The position numbers were made by a program, and so were the translations under genes. DNA of 64,000 bases, from assembly GCA_007922305.1 (NCBI GenBank), contig ML677385.1, positions 9,992,470 through 10,056,469 on the forward strand. The letters run 5' to 3'. This document shows, piece after piece, positions 9,906-23,490 of the stretch. The notes under the pieces were generated by a model. That model did no database searches. It worked only from the letters and a program-made list of their open reading frames with translations, and had not been told where the DNA came from. Within the stretch, counting starts at the first letter, position 1, and each line of letters starts with the position of its first letter. This DNA is from Dermatemys mawii. Taxonomy: Eukaryota; Chordata; Testudines; Dermatemydidae.

Positions 9906-10515
9906 GGAGTGCCTTGAATTATCCTTCTGCAACATGTATTTGTGTGTGTGTGTGAATGTGGCCTGTCTCGCTTGTAACATTTTTCTCCATGACGTAAAAT
10001 GTCACTTTTCACTGATGACCTATCCTTTAATGTCCCAACTTGTCATCTCAGCCCAGAGATGTCATATGCATGGAACATGATAGTACTTTCTCCTGCTGAA
10101 AATGCAAAGATGCTTGTGCTGTTTTTCACACCACCTTGCTGCTGTTTTCAGGTGCCTGAACCAGAAAAGAGGTTGCAGGATGAAAGCAGAGCAAAAAACA
10201 AAAGAATTTGCTTTTAGTAGGTTTGCCTATCTATAATTTAAAAACAATTCCATTCATTATATTAGTATAAGGGAATATATTCCCTTCCATTTTTTGCTGC
10301 TGAAGAGATGGAAGGAGCAGAAAATCCATTTCTTTTACTAAAATTTTCTTAGAAGGCAGAGGTTTGAGCTATCACTGCATTATTCCTTACTCTAACTCTG
10401 TTTGCCTCTCAGCATGTTCAGGTTTCTTGAGTTTTTGAGAAGAATCACTCACCTCAGCATCTTCTTCCAACAAACTCGTGCATTTTTTCACACAAGATAA
10501 TCCTGATAAAAAGTA
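9906..10515. other. unannotated AT-rich stretch
   Basis: A short TG run lies near 9939-9952 and an open frame of 72 codons at 9999-10217 shows no recognisable motif. Nothing else is supported. Confidence 0.45.
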
Positions 10516-10519
10516 ATTA

Positions 10520-10790
10520 TATTTTATTTAATAGATGAATAAATTGAGGCACAAACGCTGGTATTTTCAAAGTCACCTTGGAGAGCAAGGTACTCAAATT
10601 CCATTCATTTCAATAGGATTTGGATGCTTAACTCTTTTTGATTCCTTTGAAAATCCCAGCCAGAAAGCTTAAGTTATTTTGCCCAAAGTCACAGAGCAAA
10701 TCAGTTGAAGACTAAGGAATGGACCATAGGGGTCCTGACTCCTTTTCCACTAAACTGCCTTTGTAAAGCAATGTGCTTAGGTTAACAAAC
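10520..10790 (-). mobile_element. MIR-type SINE, reversed, split by a palindromic element
   Basis: The left part ATAGATGAATAAATTGAGGC and the right part GCTTAAGTTATTTTGCCCAA then GTCACAGAGCAAATC are the two halves of a reversed MIR core (AGATGAGGAAACTGAGGC, then AAGTGACTTGCCCAAGGTCA). They are separated by about 103 bp at 10558-10660 that is not MIR. Confidence 0.7.
10558..10660. mobile_element. palindromic short element nested in MIR
   Basis: The ends are CTGGTATTTTCAAAG and, reversed from the right, GCTGGGATTTTCAAAG, and the interior is loosely symmetrical around CCATTCATTTCAATAGG. The flanking octamers CACAAACG and CAGAAAGC are similar but not identical, so the target duplication is only a candidate. 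It interrupts the reversed MIR. Confidence 0.65.
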
Positions 10791-12975
10791 GTAAAAACAC
10801 CAAAATGAATGCTGAGAAGGACCAAGATTTATAAACTACTGAATAGCAATGCCAGCAAATCTCTACTTATCTGCCATCATTATCTTTCAGATGATATGAC
10901 CAGTGAGCACTCCAGACATAAACTTTCTACTTTCATAATGCACTCAATTGAACATTGGTACCCTATTGCCTTTTCATTTGCTATATGAACTTTTAATATT
11001 CTCTGCATGTCTGTATGAGTCAAGGATTCATTTTCATAATTAAGTTGTATTTTTTTCAAGAAAAAAATCATTCTTTAGTTTGAGATTAAAAGGGACTAGA
11101 TTTTCTTTCTTAATTAATAATTTTAACAGAGGAATTTGGTACAGTACAAAGAGATAAGATTTATGTTACAGTTTAAATATATTCATTGAAGTTGATCACA
11201 TTACTATAGGAATGAAATACTGAATGAATAAATCAGTAAAATAAAACATAATCAAAATGAATATTTAAGATCCAAGACCAATGTGATAAAATACCAGTCT
11301 AAATAGGACATGCATTTCTTTGAAGTAGAATTATTTCTCCTTTCTGACTGGGGCATGCACTCTCCAAGAAGCTCTCTAATTTATCAGGGAATTTTTTCTC
11401 ATGCTAAATTGTAGCTTGGATGGAACCACAAGAGGTGCCAGAAGAAGCAAAATCAAAATTAGCTTAAAATATGCTTTTGATCTATATATTAGAGCTAGCA
11501 GAACTATTCATCATGGATAATATTGCTAACAAATTTTGGCATTTTTTCATTGAGTATATTTCATTTTTTTTTCTTTGACCCATACTGCAGCTAGATGACA
11601 AATATTTAGCACAATACTTTTTCCTGTCAGTTTTCAAATCTTGTGGTTTTATTATTAATAATAATTTTATTTATTAATCTCAGTCTCTCCTTTACACAGA
11701 GTGGCTGCTGTAAAAATATAATTACCATTTGCACATGAAAGTAATCGTCGAGTCATTTCTGTACTTAGTATGTTGAAATGTAATTGTCACATTGTAATGG
11801 TTATCCCTCTAAAAATATGTTGATATATAAAATATAATTAAGATGTGCTTGCACAGCCAAACAAATCCAGTTCGTTGAGACCTGATCGTGTGAAATTGAA
11901 GATTATTACAGTTTTGCATTAATTCCTTGCTAGATAATAAATAGCTCATGGTTTCAAAAGTGGTGGCTTAGTAGCCACTGACTGTGACATGATTGTGTGA
12001 CCTGGGTATCTGTAGTGGAAGCCCTTAGCACAGAAAATCTCTATGGAGCACTGCTTAGTGGTTTGAACAGGGCTGATTCCTTCTGTGTAAGCTTTCTTTG
12101 GGTGTGGCCCACTTTCCTGAGGGGAAGTTAAGCGTATTGTGAAATATTTGTTCTCTTTGTCAGATACATAGTATGAAACAAAAATTGGGGGTAAATTAAT
12201 AACAGTGTGGGAATAAATGTAATCAAAAATTTGTTAATGCTTCTATAGGATGAAGACATGGGATGGCAAACTCAATTGTAGTGGTATAATGGACATAACA
12301 AATCTACTATGACCTTGCTCTGTTGTAGACTGTTGCTTCCCAGTTTCTGGGACATGCAACATGCTTTCGTAAATGACTTCAATGTGTTTTTGTATGGTTT
12401 TTCACTTTATATCATTTGTATGAGGAGGGTTCCTTGCTTTAGCTGACCATAAAATATGATCTTGGATACTCTCAGGTTGGCCATATGAACAAGATGCCCA
12501 GACCAATGCAGCAAAGCTTTTATGAGCACGCAATAACTTAATACTAATGCAAGCGATTTTCACTTTCCAATAACAAAGCCCACCTAAAGTGAGAGCTCTG
12601 CAGTTACAATACAGACCAAATATGCATTGTGGTCAAAAACAGGCTGTGACTGAGGGAAATTCATTCTAGAGCTAAGGCCATTCCCCCTACTACCTAAATA
12701 TACAATGAATATTAACTGTGCTAAGAGTTCAACCCTAGAGACAGATAGGAACAGTGCAAGCCATAAGGAAGAAAGATGGCCAACAAAGTCTGTGTTTGTG
12801 GCAAATTCCCTTTACATGGTTCAGTGGAAGGAAACAGGGACTGGGTGTACCTTGATAATAGCAACACAGAATAACATATAGTTTGGGTTTTGACGCTATT
12901 CTTGATGAATTTTGTTAACCAAAATGTTAACTTTTAGGTTTCTAAATTAGCAGTTTCATAGTTTTTGGACTTATG

Positions 12976-13005
12976 TATGCTCCATCCACCTATGCTCCAT
13001 CCACC
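12976..13005. repeat. perfect 15-bp tandem duplication
   Basis: TATGCTCCATCCACC occurs twice head to tail with no mismatch. Confidence 0.95.
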
Positions 13006-13821
13006 CTAAAACTACACACATCTGGTGACTACTTGACTGTCCCAAGAGAGAAGTTGTGGACAAAAAGTAGCTGGCTCATGCTCAACCAAACACTTTAAGG
13101 AACTGACCAGTGCTAGTAATATCACTTTCTACTCTGAATATTTGTCCTTTGATGGACAAAGTGATGTGCAATCTTGGAATTATATGGGAATAATGTCTCC
13201 TTCTATAGTCTTAAATGTTTGTGTCATGGTTACAGGACTAGCTGCATCTCTGCCTCCTTTCTGGTCTCTCTGAATGCATCCCACAAGTGTTTGGCCTCAT
13301 GTCTTTACCTGCCTCAGGATGGATTTCACAACTCTCCAAATCCTGGGCTAGAATATTCTGTATATCCATCATTCTTAATCTGCAGTTCCAACTGGGTTCA
13401 AACACCTGCAGTTCTTCCCTTCAGGGGTTATTCAGTGATCATATACCCTCCTTTAGACCAAAGTATTGTTTACTTTAGCAGTGGGAACAAAGCACTAGAG
13501 AAAAGGGAATTTTAAAACAGTCTATACACACATCTATCTTACCTAAAGCCTTACTAATGGAGACAGGCTTAACTTCTTCAGATACATGTGACCATGGTGA
13601 AGGTATCAGTCTACTTCTCTTGAGCAACTACTGCTTCTCCTTTGAGATAGCATCCCTTCTGCTCCTAGCAGGATGATTTTGTTCTTTTGTGTTCCTGATC
13701 TTTGACCCTTCTAGTCAAAAACAGTACTATAGGCTCATCAGAAGGTTGAACCAGAGTTACCAAAATGAATAGTTGTCCATTGTCGCTTAACAACTCTGAA
13801 GTGTTTGCTGAGAGAGGTGGC

Positions 13822-14335
13822 TTATCTTGAGCCATTTTTTTTCCTTTGCCTGTATTTCCAGATAGCTTCCTGTTGAGTTAGGCCAAGGTAGTCATACAAC
13901 TCCTCCTCTAATCTTCGGCTAGCCAGAAGTCTCTCTGATGTGGACCTCTGCATGGTTATCCATGTTTTTGTCACATTCAAGCCAGATTCCTCCAGAATTA
14001 TCTGGATTGGTAATGAGGGCTGCATTAAAGCTACAGCTAGCTGAACATGCAGAGATCCAGAGATAGAACATTGAGAGCACAATGCAGCAGTACTCTGCTC
14101 TACATTGACTACTTATCCAAGGCATCATCTATTTTGAAGTCTTTGTTCTAAATACACTAGATTTTTTCCATGTCAAGGTCTTTTTCTTAGTACAGCTATT
14201 TCTCCATTGGCCCCCATGACACCTACAGGCAATAGGGATGTTAGCTCTAACAGTCCTTTTGGGGGAACTTCTAAGGGTGTAGGCCATGAATTTCTCATGC
14301 AAAGCCATTTGTCTATGGGACTCGAGACCTGCCAT
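13822..14335 (-). pseudogene. unrecognised minus-strand coding-like remnant
   Basis: I do not recognise this. Consecutive minus-strand frames at 14335-14129, 14128-13919 and 14082-13822 overlap or adjoin, and some text looks protein-like: LHEKFMAYTLRSSPKRTVRA, and SERLLASRRLEEELYDYLGL followed by TQQEAIWKYRQRKKNGSR, a charged C-terminus. The base composition is slightly richer in G and C than its surroundings. It might be a decayed retrocopy or a transposon protein fragment, but chance open frames are equally possible. No signal peptide, membrane segment or known domain is visible. Confidence 0.25.
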
Positions 14336-16539
14336 CTTTAGAGAGAGTTCTTTTTCTCAGTAAAAGACTGCATAATGTCGTGGACAAGGGGAATCCCATT
14401 TTAGAAAATGGAAATAAAACAAAGTTGGGATGTAGAGTAAGAACATTTGTGGAGAGAATTTAATGATATATTTACATAGTACATAAGAACTATCATGATA
14501 CTTTAGAAATACATAGCATGTAGGTATATGCAACCTTCTTATGTGCTTTAAGATTGTCAAGTACGTATGACTAGTCAACAAATGTCGGTATCCAATATAT
14601 GTGCCCCTGGCACTGGATTCTTGAAATATATTATTATAGTGTTGTGTAACAGCTACCTAATGAGCCCTGAGCCGTATGGTCATACTGGATGCCATCACAC
14701 TTTGAACATTTGTCAGACAATAATATTTCCCTTTTTAGTGAATTGTGTACTCAGCAAAGATGATGGACTAACAGCCCTAAATACTAATGCCTTTTATTCC
14801 CTCAGCTTGCACCACATGGGTAGCTGAGTGTGAACATTCCCTGTCAGTGTTTCTCAACACTTACCTGGAGATGAATGTAATTATAATACCAAATTTTAAA
14901 ACAAATATCTAGCAATAGCCCACACTTTAAATATATTTAAATATATTTGTTTACCTGTGATGTATAACTGATGACTTTTCCAGTATAGCAATTAATAACT
15001 ATATAATATATTTGAGCTATTGCTCTGAGCTAATCTTTTTATTAAGTATTCGGGTTTTATTTTTCTAAGTTTGCAGTATAGTTTTTAGTACATTACAGAT
15101 GTTTTCATTAGAATACAAAAAAGGAGACAAGACTGAAAGACAGATGAAGTATTCAAGTATTGTAGCTAGTTTTCCAAAGCTTCTCACAGGAATGTGTTTG
15201 AGTGCTGATAAGGCACTGACTATATTAAAAAGACATAGATAGAGTATAAGTAGAATTTATTGTTTTTCTTTTTCAGTCACCAGAGGACGACTCTCTGCAT
15301 GTGTTAGCAAACAAACAGTACTGATTATATCTCTTCTAAGCATATGGAAGTTCACATTTTCAAGTGGCACATCTTAGAATATTCATTCAAAAAACCCACT
15401 AAAATGACGTTTCCACCTTTTCAACCTGTTATTGTTTGTAAGCTGATTAGAGACTGGTTGCTAGCAAATTACAGCTATTTGATGAGGTCAAATCAGAACC
15501 AGAAGACTATATAGGAATTTAATGGAGTACATACAACTGACCATGGAATCCAGATTGCAAGCTTGCTATCATTTAGCAAGATTGCGTTACTTATGCAGAA
15601 AAGAAATAACAAATACAGAAACAAAAAACTCAATGATTGGGAAAGTTGCTTTTTGTTATTTCATGCCATTTTTTAATTATTATTTTTGCCCTATGTTCCC
15701 TATTTTTTTATCCTTCTTATTTGGTAAAAATATGGGCACAGGCTCTAGATGTTGATGAGACATCATTCTTCCCCCAACCCTCACATCTGCTATTCTGGTT
15801 TTCTGGCAATGAGATGTACTGTTTAAACAGTGTATCCAAAGCCTATCTTTGCCAACTGAAGTTATCACCTATGTGAGATATACAGCCTCCTACCATAATG
15901 GCACCTGCAATCCAGTTTCTGTCCTCAAATTTCTGTCCTAGTGCCAATTCAATGGCTACAACAAGCAGTGTTTTTACCATATTGAATTCCCAATAGGTTA
16001 GTGTAAATAATGTGTCATGCTACTTAGTCTAAGGATATATGGTAGAGAATACTTTTTTTTCTTTTATTCTTAAATTTCCCTGTGTTAAATTAATGGGAAA
16101 AGCTCATCTAAAGAGTTAATATACATTAAAATTATAGCATCAATCAATTCAATATTCTAGTAATTCCATAAACCTAATACACAGATGGGAAATTCCAATC
16201 TTTTTAGAAAGATTCATATAGATAAGCTGAACAGTGTTACACTGGATAATATTTAACACCATACTGAGGATGGTAATAAACACAGAATACTTAGTATCGT
16301 TGTACTTTCCTTTAAACAAAAATCTCAGTATTTCTCACACTGAGTGTACTACAGGATTTATTAAACCAACATTTGGTCATGTATAGATGTTGCCACAAAA
16401 AATAAGTTATAGTGTAACAATAAGACCATTCATGAAATCATACGTAAATACTGACACCTGAGAGGTTAATTTTAAGTGAAGAAAAACATCACGTTACAGT
16501 TCATTGAAAATAAAACTGAAAAGTGATCTACTGTAAGTT

Positions 16540-17720
16540 GAGGGTGGCAGGGCAAGAAAAAGGGCCACTGCCACCTCATACTCGGGGATTTGAAAATAAA
16601 CCACAGAAGGTTAATAAAAATAAGCCTAACTGAATTTAGATTACTCACCATTCTACATTTGTGACATTACCCAAGGTACAATCTGGACTGTTGAGCAGCA
16701 ATGTCCTGTTAACTCTGTAGCCTGGAGTACTATTTACACTGCTTTGCTGGCTGAACAGCCACTTATGGCCTACTCACACAGCCTTCAGCACGTAATTCAC
16801 TCCCAGCTAAGCACATGAGCACTCTGGCCAGTCACGCATGAATTACAAATAGGGTGACACCCACAAATTTCCAGTTCCTACATTGTCCCCAGAAGTGTAC
16901 ACTTTGTACTGCTCAGTCCCTCCTGAACAATAGAAAGTCTATCATTTCATCAAAGGAAAATGTAAATGCACCAGCACTCTTATCCCAAATGGAGTTTTCC
17001 ATACATTGTATTCCAGTTATCTGGTTAAGATAAAACAATAAGTTTATTAACTACAGAATGATAGATTTTAAGTGATTACAGGTGATGATGATGCCTAAAA
17101 GTCAGGATTAGTTACAAAAGAAATCAAAGTGTAAAACACAAGATAATACCTAACTTAAAAGCAAATGTTCTTGTTTATATGCTGCAGTAAATTTCACAGG
17201 CTCGGTCTTCTTTCAGCCTGGGATGCCTCTCCCTTAGTTCAGTGTCCTTTCAGGTATTCATTGATGTAGTGAGCAGAGAAATGGGAGGAGAAAAGGTGAG
17301 GTAGAGGCCATTGTCTCACATTTTTATACTACTCTCGCCTATATGAGGATTGTTGCCTGTATCCCATCCTCCGTTGGGATACAGGCAACAAGCAGTCTTT
17401 TGTGGACATGGAGGTTCCTGTTATACAATGTAAATTTTTTGTTAACCTTTTCCTGCTGCTGGAGAATAGTCTCTTAAGCAGGCAATAGCCTTTTAACACC
17501 TGGCTAGGACCAGTGTGTCTTTGTCTCTGCAAAACTGGTCTATGGATGTTACCCAGAATTACAGCATATTTCAATAACAATCATAAAGTATAATCTCATA
17601 ACTTCACATACTGTGTTGCTACACAGATTTCAACAAGATCATGACATTCAGCAGACTGTGACGTCACATGGCACACTTTGTATAAAATTTATTATCTTGT
17701 AAAAGTGGTGAACATAATAG
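16540..17720 (-). mobile_element. possible antisense LTR-like or unclassified repeat remnant
   Basis: The composition here differs from the neighbouring unique sequence, with moderate GC and phrases such as AACAATAAGTTTATTAACTA near 17035 and GATAGATTTTAAGTGATTAC near 17060, which I associate with a common turtle interspersed repeat. On the minus strand TTTATT reads as AATAAA. No open frame of a retroviral protein and no terminal duplication were seen, so the class and edges are uncertain. It contains a perfect hairpin at 17351-17390. Confidence 0.3.
17351..17390. repeat. perfect 16-bp hairpin
   Basis: TGTTGCCTGTATCCCA (17351-17366) and its exact reverse complement (17375-17390) are separated by an 8-base loop. 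Confidence 0.95.
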
Positions 17721-20700
17721 TATAGACCATCACAACATTATGTATTCCTTTTCTTATATCATGAAAACTGAAAGTATCAAATCATTCAATTATGTATTCA
17801 CCATGCAAACTGTTCATGAACTGCATATTTAAATATTTGCTATTGTGCTGACAGCATACTACAGCAACAATGGGGAATCAAAATATTTTAGATCAATAGT
17901 TCTGAATATTTGGGAAAATCAGGAGTACTGATTTGTATTTTGCAAGCAAGTTTGATCAAAAATGATTATTTTCTGTTTTTAAGTCATTGTTCTGTCACAC
18001 TGCTGCTGCATGCAATAGAATCCAATCCACAATTCAAAAGAATTTCAGTCCAGATTTTCCAGAGAGCCTTTGCTACATTCAAAGTTGGCTGATGTGCCAT
18101 TCAGCATCCCAGCAGCTCTTTCTCTTCACACTAGCAATGGCAAAGCTTTGTGCGGATGCACTGCTGGATACTCTGAACTAAAATCAGTCGTGGGAACTTA
18201 GCTGATTTTGTACACATTATTAAAGGTAAGAGAGAGAGAGAGCATGTGTGCGCATGAGAGAGTATATGTTAGTCAAGAGAATGGTGCTTTAATTCTATAC
18301 AGGCTGCATCTTAAGTCTTCTATTCTGATGCAGGAGTCTGAGCAATAGGTGGGAGGGGATGCTTTTGTACTTGAAATCAGAAGGTCTAGAATAAGTGCTG
18401 TCATCATAATGACTAGTTTAGAGCTTGTGACAAAATGATATGATTGTTAAAGAGGTCCAGAAATATATCCCGCAATTATTTCTCTGCTCCCAAGTTAAAC
18501 CTAATTGTATTAAAAACAGCAGGAAAGGCCAGCAGCCCAAAGCTGCAAGGTGCTTTGAGCATCCCTAGTCTTACTGCTTTTGAAGTCTCCTTGTTCTAGC
18601 CAATTTGGTTGAATACTCTGTAGGGGGTATTTCATGCACGCTTATCTCTATTGGAGTGTTTTCTTTTTCTACAATCCACCAGAGAGCAATAGATTTTAAC
18701 AGTAACAGGCCATTTTAAAAGCTTGAGTCTTTTACTGCACTTAAAGGTGTTGTTTTAAGAGACTTCTTTTACAGCCATTTAGATGTTTATGATTTATGTC
18801 TGTAATTAACTTTTTAGTTTTAGTGTTGGATCTGCCTACTTTTCACTGAGTTCACCATGAAAGAAATTCAAACTTTGTCTTAACCTCCCCCCGCCCAAAT
18901 TAATAATACTGTATTGACTTGTATGTGATCTGTGTTGTCCATTTTTATATTTTGCAACTTCATCTATGCATTAATGTAATAACAAATATTGTGGTGCCAC
19001 AACATGGGAGAATCAGATGTTGATGCTTCAAAGAACATTTGAATTTTGAATAAGAGGCTAAAGAGCAAGAGGGCAGGATTGTTTAGCATTTGAACTGTAT
19101 CGAACTTTGTGTTTTCTTTTTACAGTACAATATGAAACTACAATGTCTTTTGATCGTCGTGTGATGATTGACGAAAGCTTAGTTTCCAAATTAATTTAGG
19201 TAACATCAAGAAAATTGCATATTTGTAATATCATGCATAGTTTTTTAAGTTTGTTTCACAAATAGCTCAAAAGACTTTCTTTGAAAGAAAGACATCATAG
19301 CAAGTAGTGACTTTCATAACTTCACTTTCCTATAAACTTTATTTTAAAGTTTAATTTTTAGTGGAACTTCTCTCTTTAAGTAATTGTATTTTTGACATTA
19401 GCCTAATATTTCTTTCTGCAATTATTTCAAAAAGCATTCGATATAGTTTTTCACATTAATTTTCTAATTTGGGTCTTTACTCAATTAAGACCTAAATTTA
19501 TATGTTATGAAGTTTATATTTAAAATGAGGCATGTCAGGTAACAACATGAATAGCTGAAAGTATGTATATATTATATTTTCATATTACTTGTATTGTTAT
19601 GATCATGGAAAATGTGAAGAGAGAGTCTAAATTTTAGTATTTACATGACTTGTAGAATTGCAGACTGGTATTTTCAATGGCTTTTCATTATAGCTTCTGC
19701 TATTGAGGCAGTGTGAGGGCTTTCAGAAAGATGGAGTAGTGTAATTACCAGGTGCACATGTTCATTAATCCTTTCTGGCTAGAAAGAGCTTCACTTTCTT
19801 CTCCAGTGGCCCATTCGTAAAGCTATAAATATCTAAATTGTGTCAGCCAAAAAGTCACACAGAATGGTGACTCTTTTTTTGAGTTCAATTTCATGCACTG
19901 TTGCTTTGGCCCTGTAAGGGAGTGTTTTGCATTCCTCACGATGGGTATTTGTCCTCTTCCTTGGAAAAGTTCAGAAAAAAATGTTAGATAATTGATTATC
20001 TAATTTAAAATATACATAGATTCTACCCAGTATTCTTCAGCAAAATAGAATATAATTTAAAAAAAAACACCCCCCCCAAAAGTAGGTAACCTGTTTAAGC
20101 AACGACCTAAAACTATACCAGAAAAGAGTTCCACGGTATTTTGAGGCTCTTCCACAATGTTTTAGTTAACAAATTATGAAAATATATCTTATAACTGAAA
20201 CACTGGTAATGTCCAACTCAAAAATTCCATGTTATTTCAGGGCTTTCATTTGAATGTACACTGGCAACTGATGCACATGTTGAATGTTTGCATTATTATG
20301 CTCTCAGCTTTTTATCTCTATCAGCATATACGTTTTTAAAAAACACGACTAAATAATGTTTTATTAGCAGAGATCCTAGGTGTTATCTACATGTGATTCC
20401 GGAACTTTTATATATTTCAAATAGATGAAGGTATACTTACACTTTCTGTGTATAATTTTTGTATGCCTAATTTCTTTGATGTAGAAGATATGTGCCTTCC
20501 TGAAAATAAGCTTGCTAACATTAATTGGAACTGCAGTAAACTGTTCCTTTTATACAGTGAAGGAGGGAACAAGCACTTCAAAGCTCAGAAGCTGCCAGTC
20601 ACCTTGTAAGGCTGTCTCCTGACAGCAAATCTGAACTGCGTACCCGTTAGTTTTGCAGTTGTGAAAAAGCCTGTAAAACAATTTTTAAAAAATCACCCTC

Positions 20701-22395
20701 AATTTGCAGTGACTTCAAATTATCTTGCAAACACAGGAATAAATGAAGATTGTTCACTTGTTTTCTTCATTTCAAATGATTTTACAGATTTTTTTATGTT
20801 TGAGGTGTGCTCAGAGCCAGAACTGGTGACTGTGTAAGAGAGAGAGAGAGAGAAGAGGAAAGGCAGGATACATGGATAGAACAACAAAATGGTTACTTCT
20901 CTTTAAAAAGAAATATAAGGGAGAAAATAAAGATTTCTCCCCAAATAGTACATTTCAGCTGCTCTGTCATTCTGTAAAATTGCTTAGGAGAGTCAGAGAG
21001 CTAAAGTCACAAAACAACATATTCCCCTACTCCTCCCCCTGCCACCAAAGGACGTAGAGATAAAGTAGGTGATGGTAGTGGTGGTGGCTGTAATTTCTTT
21101 TTTTTTTTTTTTTAAGTGGAGATGTACTTGGTATATTTCTTTGCCGCTTAAGAGAGTGAATGCAAAAGGTGAAATGCCAAAAGAGGTTGGATACTTCCCT
21201 GGTCTCTGCAGGTTCTCTGAAACCCAAGTATCACTGTTAGCACTGCTGTTTTTTTCCAGTTACATTAGGAAACTGTCCAGCAAAGATCAGTCCCCAAAGA
21301 GCATAATGATTTCCACTTTTAGGGTTCCTCTTTATCAGATGTTCTCAAAGCACTTACCAAACATGAAATAATTAAGGCTTACAACACTCTTGTTATGTAA
21401 TTAAAAATTATGTAAGGATCATTTCACCTACATAGAAATGTAGCCACTTCTAGGGTGGAACATAGCAGTTGTCTAACAGAAAACAGTACTTGGAACATTT
21501 AAAACACTGCCTGAAACTGAAATTGCATGGGGTAATTTAATCAGAATGCAATTATCTGAATTAAGATTTGGCATGGGCAGTGAGGCTAACTCCCCTACTT
21601 TATTTTAAATGCCATTAGTTTTAATATCTGCATGTGGTCAGGAGCATGCTTTTATATATGATGCTAAATATGGAATCTTTGTTATGTTAATAACTCTGAA
21701 AGAACATTTGCATTTGGTGGCAGAAGGCTCCCAGACTATCTGATATCTGGAACTTTCTTAACATGGTAAATGTTTAAATCAAGTATCCTTGCTGGAATCA
21801 AAAGTAAGTTCTAGCAAGCCTATAATTCCTTTTGATACAGCTAGACTCGGGTGCATCAGCTGGAATGAGAACCCAAAAAGAACGACCCCAAAGCTCCTGG
21901 AGCTTTCTTTGTCCTCTGATCATTTAGCTATTCAATCCTCGATCCTGACCAAGATCTTTCAAAGAACAAACAATAGCTAATGAATTTGTAATATTTACCT
22001 AATTTCTATCAACTCATTGTACAGATAGAAAATCTTATAATTACTAAGGGCTCTCTTCTGATTTTATATTTGTGCTGTGTCTTGAATAGCTTCTCTCTGT
22101 ACTTGCATGTGCAATGGTTGAGCTGTGTCCCTCATATCTGAAAGCACTACCATGTCTGAAAAAATTATAATGGAGAAGAAACTGAGACTGTAGTCTCAGG
22201 ATCAAGCACTGAACGTATTATGAAGGATTGTTAATATCAATGGATAGCACTCTCTTTCACATACCCACATACCTTTGTGTCTCAGATAATTTTACTGCCA
22301 GTAGAAAACACATGATAGTAGGTGAAGTTCAGTGTGCCTCATTGCTGGTCTACCTACCAAAAACAAACAAACCCAGCTATGTACTAGTTACCTTA

Positions 22396-22399
<4 letters not shown>
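17721..22399. other. unannotated AT-rich unique stretch
   Basis: No gene or repeat family is recognised. Short purine runs occur at 18229-18242, (AG)7, and 20837-20852, (AG)8. Short open frames (20872-21057, 21069-21371, 21789-21980) lack motifs. Confidence 0.5.

Positions 22400-22400
<1 letters not shown>

Positions 22401-22492
<92 letters not shown>
22401..22492. repeat. compound microsatellite (TC)n then (AT)n
   Basis: About 35 bases of TC repeat, a short TTTTATAC link, then 25 uninterrupted AT units at 22443-22492. The open frames that cross it encode only Ser-Leu and Tyr-Ile runs and are artefacts. Confidence 0.97.
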
Positions 22493-22494
<2 letters not shown>

Positions 22495-23390
22495 CAACTT
22501 TGTTTTTCAGTAGAATTTACCATTTTATTTTGTAAAGTTTAGAATTTTCCTTGACATAGGCAGTACAAAAAAGAAGCACAGTGGTCACTCATTTCTCAAG
22601 ATCACCCACTCCTTTATTTTAAACACACTTTTTATTTTTTCTCTCTATTACATTTTTTCTTTGTAGTTATATTAGATAACTGCAAACAAGCAGTGTAACA
22701 GCAGAATAAAAAGAATTAATTCCAGTTCTGAGACACAAAGTGTGAGAGATAAGAGTGTTAACCAGCATCCCACTGGATGGCTGTGGCCGCTGGCACTGAT
22801 AGGCTAGGTGTCTTCTCAGCCTTGATTCATCAGAAGAAAACTTATTAAGACATTTCTGCTAGACTCAGCATACTTTTAATGAAGATTAATGGTGTCTTAC
22901 TCAAAACACACCATGGCCACCCTTTTTGCTAATTTCTTATTTTTTGTAGGTTTTTTTTAGAAGAAACTGACTAAGGGAGAATAGTTCACATTATGGTGAA
23001 GCTATATTATTTTATAATTAGTGTAATAGCAATATGTCAGATTATTGATGGAATAAAGTAACTTTCTTGGCATTATTTTACAAAGGTTCTTATTGCTTGG
23101 CTTTATCCTCCAAAATGGTGAGTACTTCATTTTCAAGTCTTTCGTTAGGGCAGGATGAGAACATAGCCTAACTGATACTATTAAACAAAAAAAAAGTTGT
23201 AGAAATGGTGAAATATTTTACTTTATATATAACATGTCTACTGTGGAACCTACTGTTTTTTTAAGGTCAGATATAAATAAAGGTGTTCCAAATTGTTTCT
23301 CACCCTACAGTAGTGCCCATTGCAATTCCATTTACTTGCACATCACCTTACTGACACTGTTGTTTAATGTGCATATTGCAACAGTTCCCA
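22493..23390. other. unannotated AT-rich stretch
   Basis: No gene, RNA or repeat family recognised. Confidence 0.5.
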
Positions 23391-23394
23391 AGTT

Positions 23395-23490
23395 CATCTA
23401 CCAAGCCAGGGTTCCATTGTGCTGTGTGCTGTATAATCTTACAGAATGTGATCAGGTCCTTTGGTAAAGAGACAGTCTTTATTGTTTTTT
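23395..23490 (-). mobile_element. L2-like 3' end, reversed, old
   Basis: CCAGGGTTCCATTGTGCTGT, GTGCTGTATAATCTTACAGA and AAAGAGACAGTC follow the order of the reversed end of L2-like or related LINE tails common in amniotes (GGCCCCATTGTGCTAGGCGC, CTGTACAAACAC, GACAGTCCCTGCC). Divergence is high, so the family is tentative. Confidence 0.45.

Larger units (their letters stand above)
10791..16530. other. unannotated AT-rich unique stretch
   Basis: Nearly 6 kb without a recognised repeat or exon. A perfect 15-bp tandem duplication lies at 12976-13005. A group of minus-strand open frames lies at 13822-14335. Other open frames (13174-13515, 15522-15876) are short and motif-free. Whether conserved non-coding elements are present cannot be judged without alignment. 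Confidence 0.5.

Noticed and set aside
10140..10217. Possible exon after a TTTTCAG acceptor-like site
   Set aside because: The pyrimidine tract is weak, the frame is short and no protein family is recognised.
22228..22542. Open frames of about 100 codons on the plus strand
   Set aside because: They run through the (TC)n(AT)n microsatellite and encode only Ser-Leu and Tyr-Ile runs.
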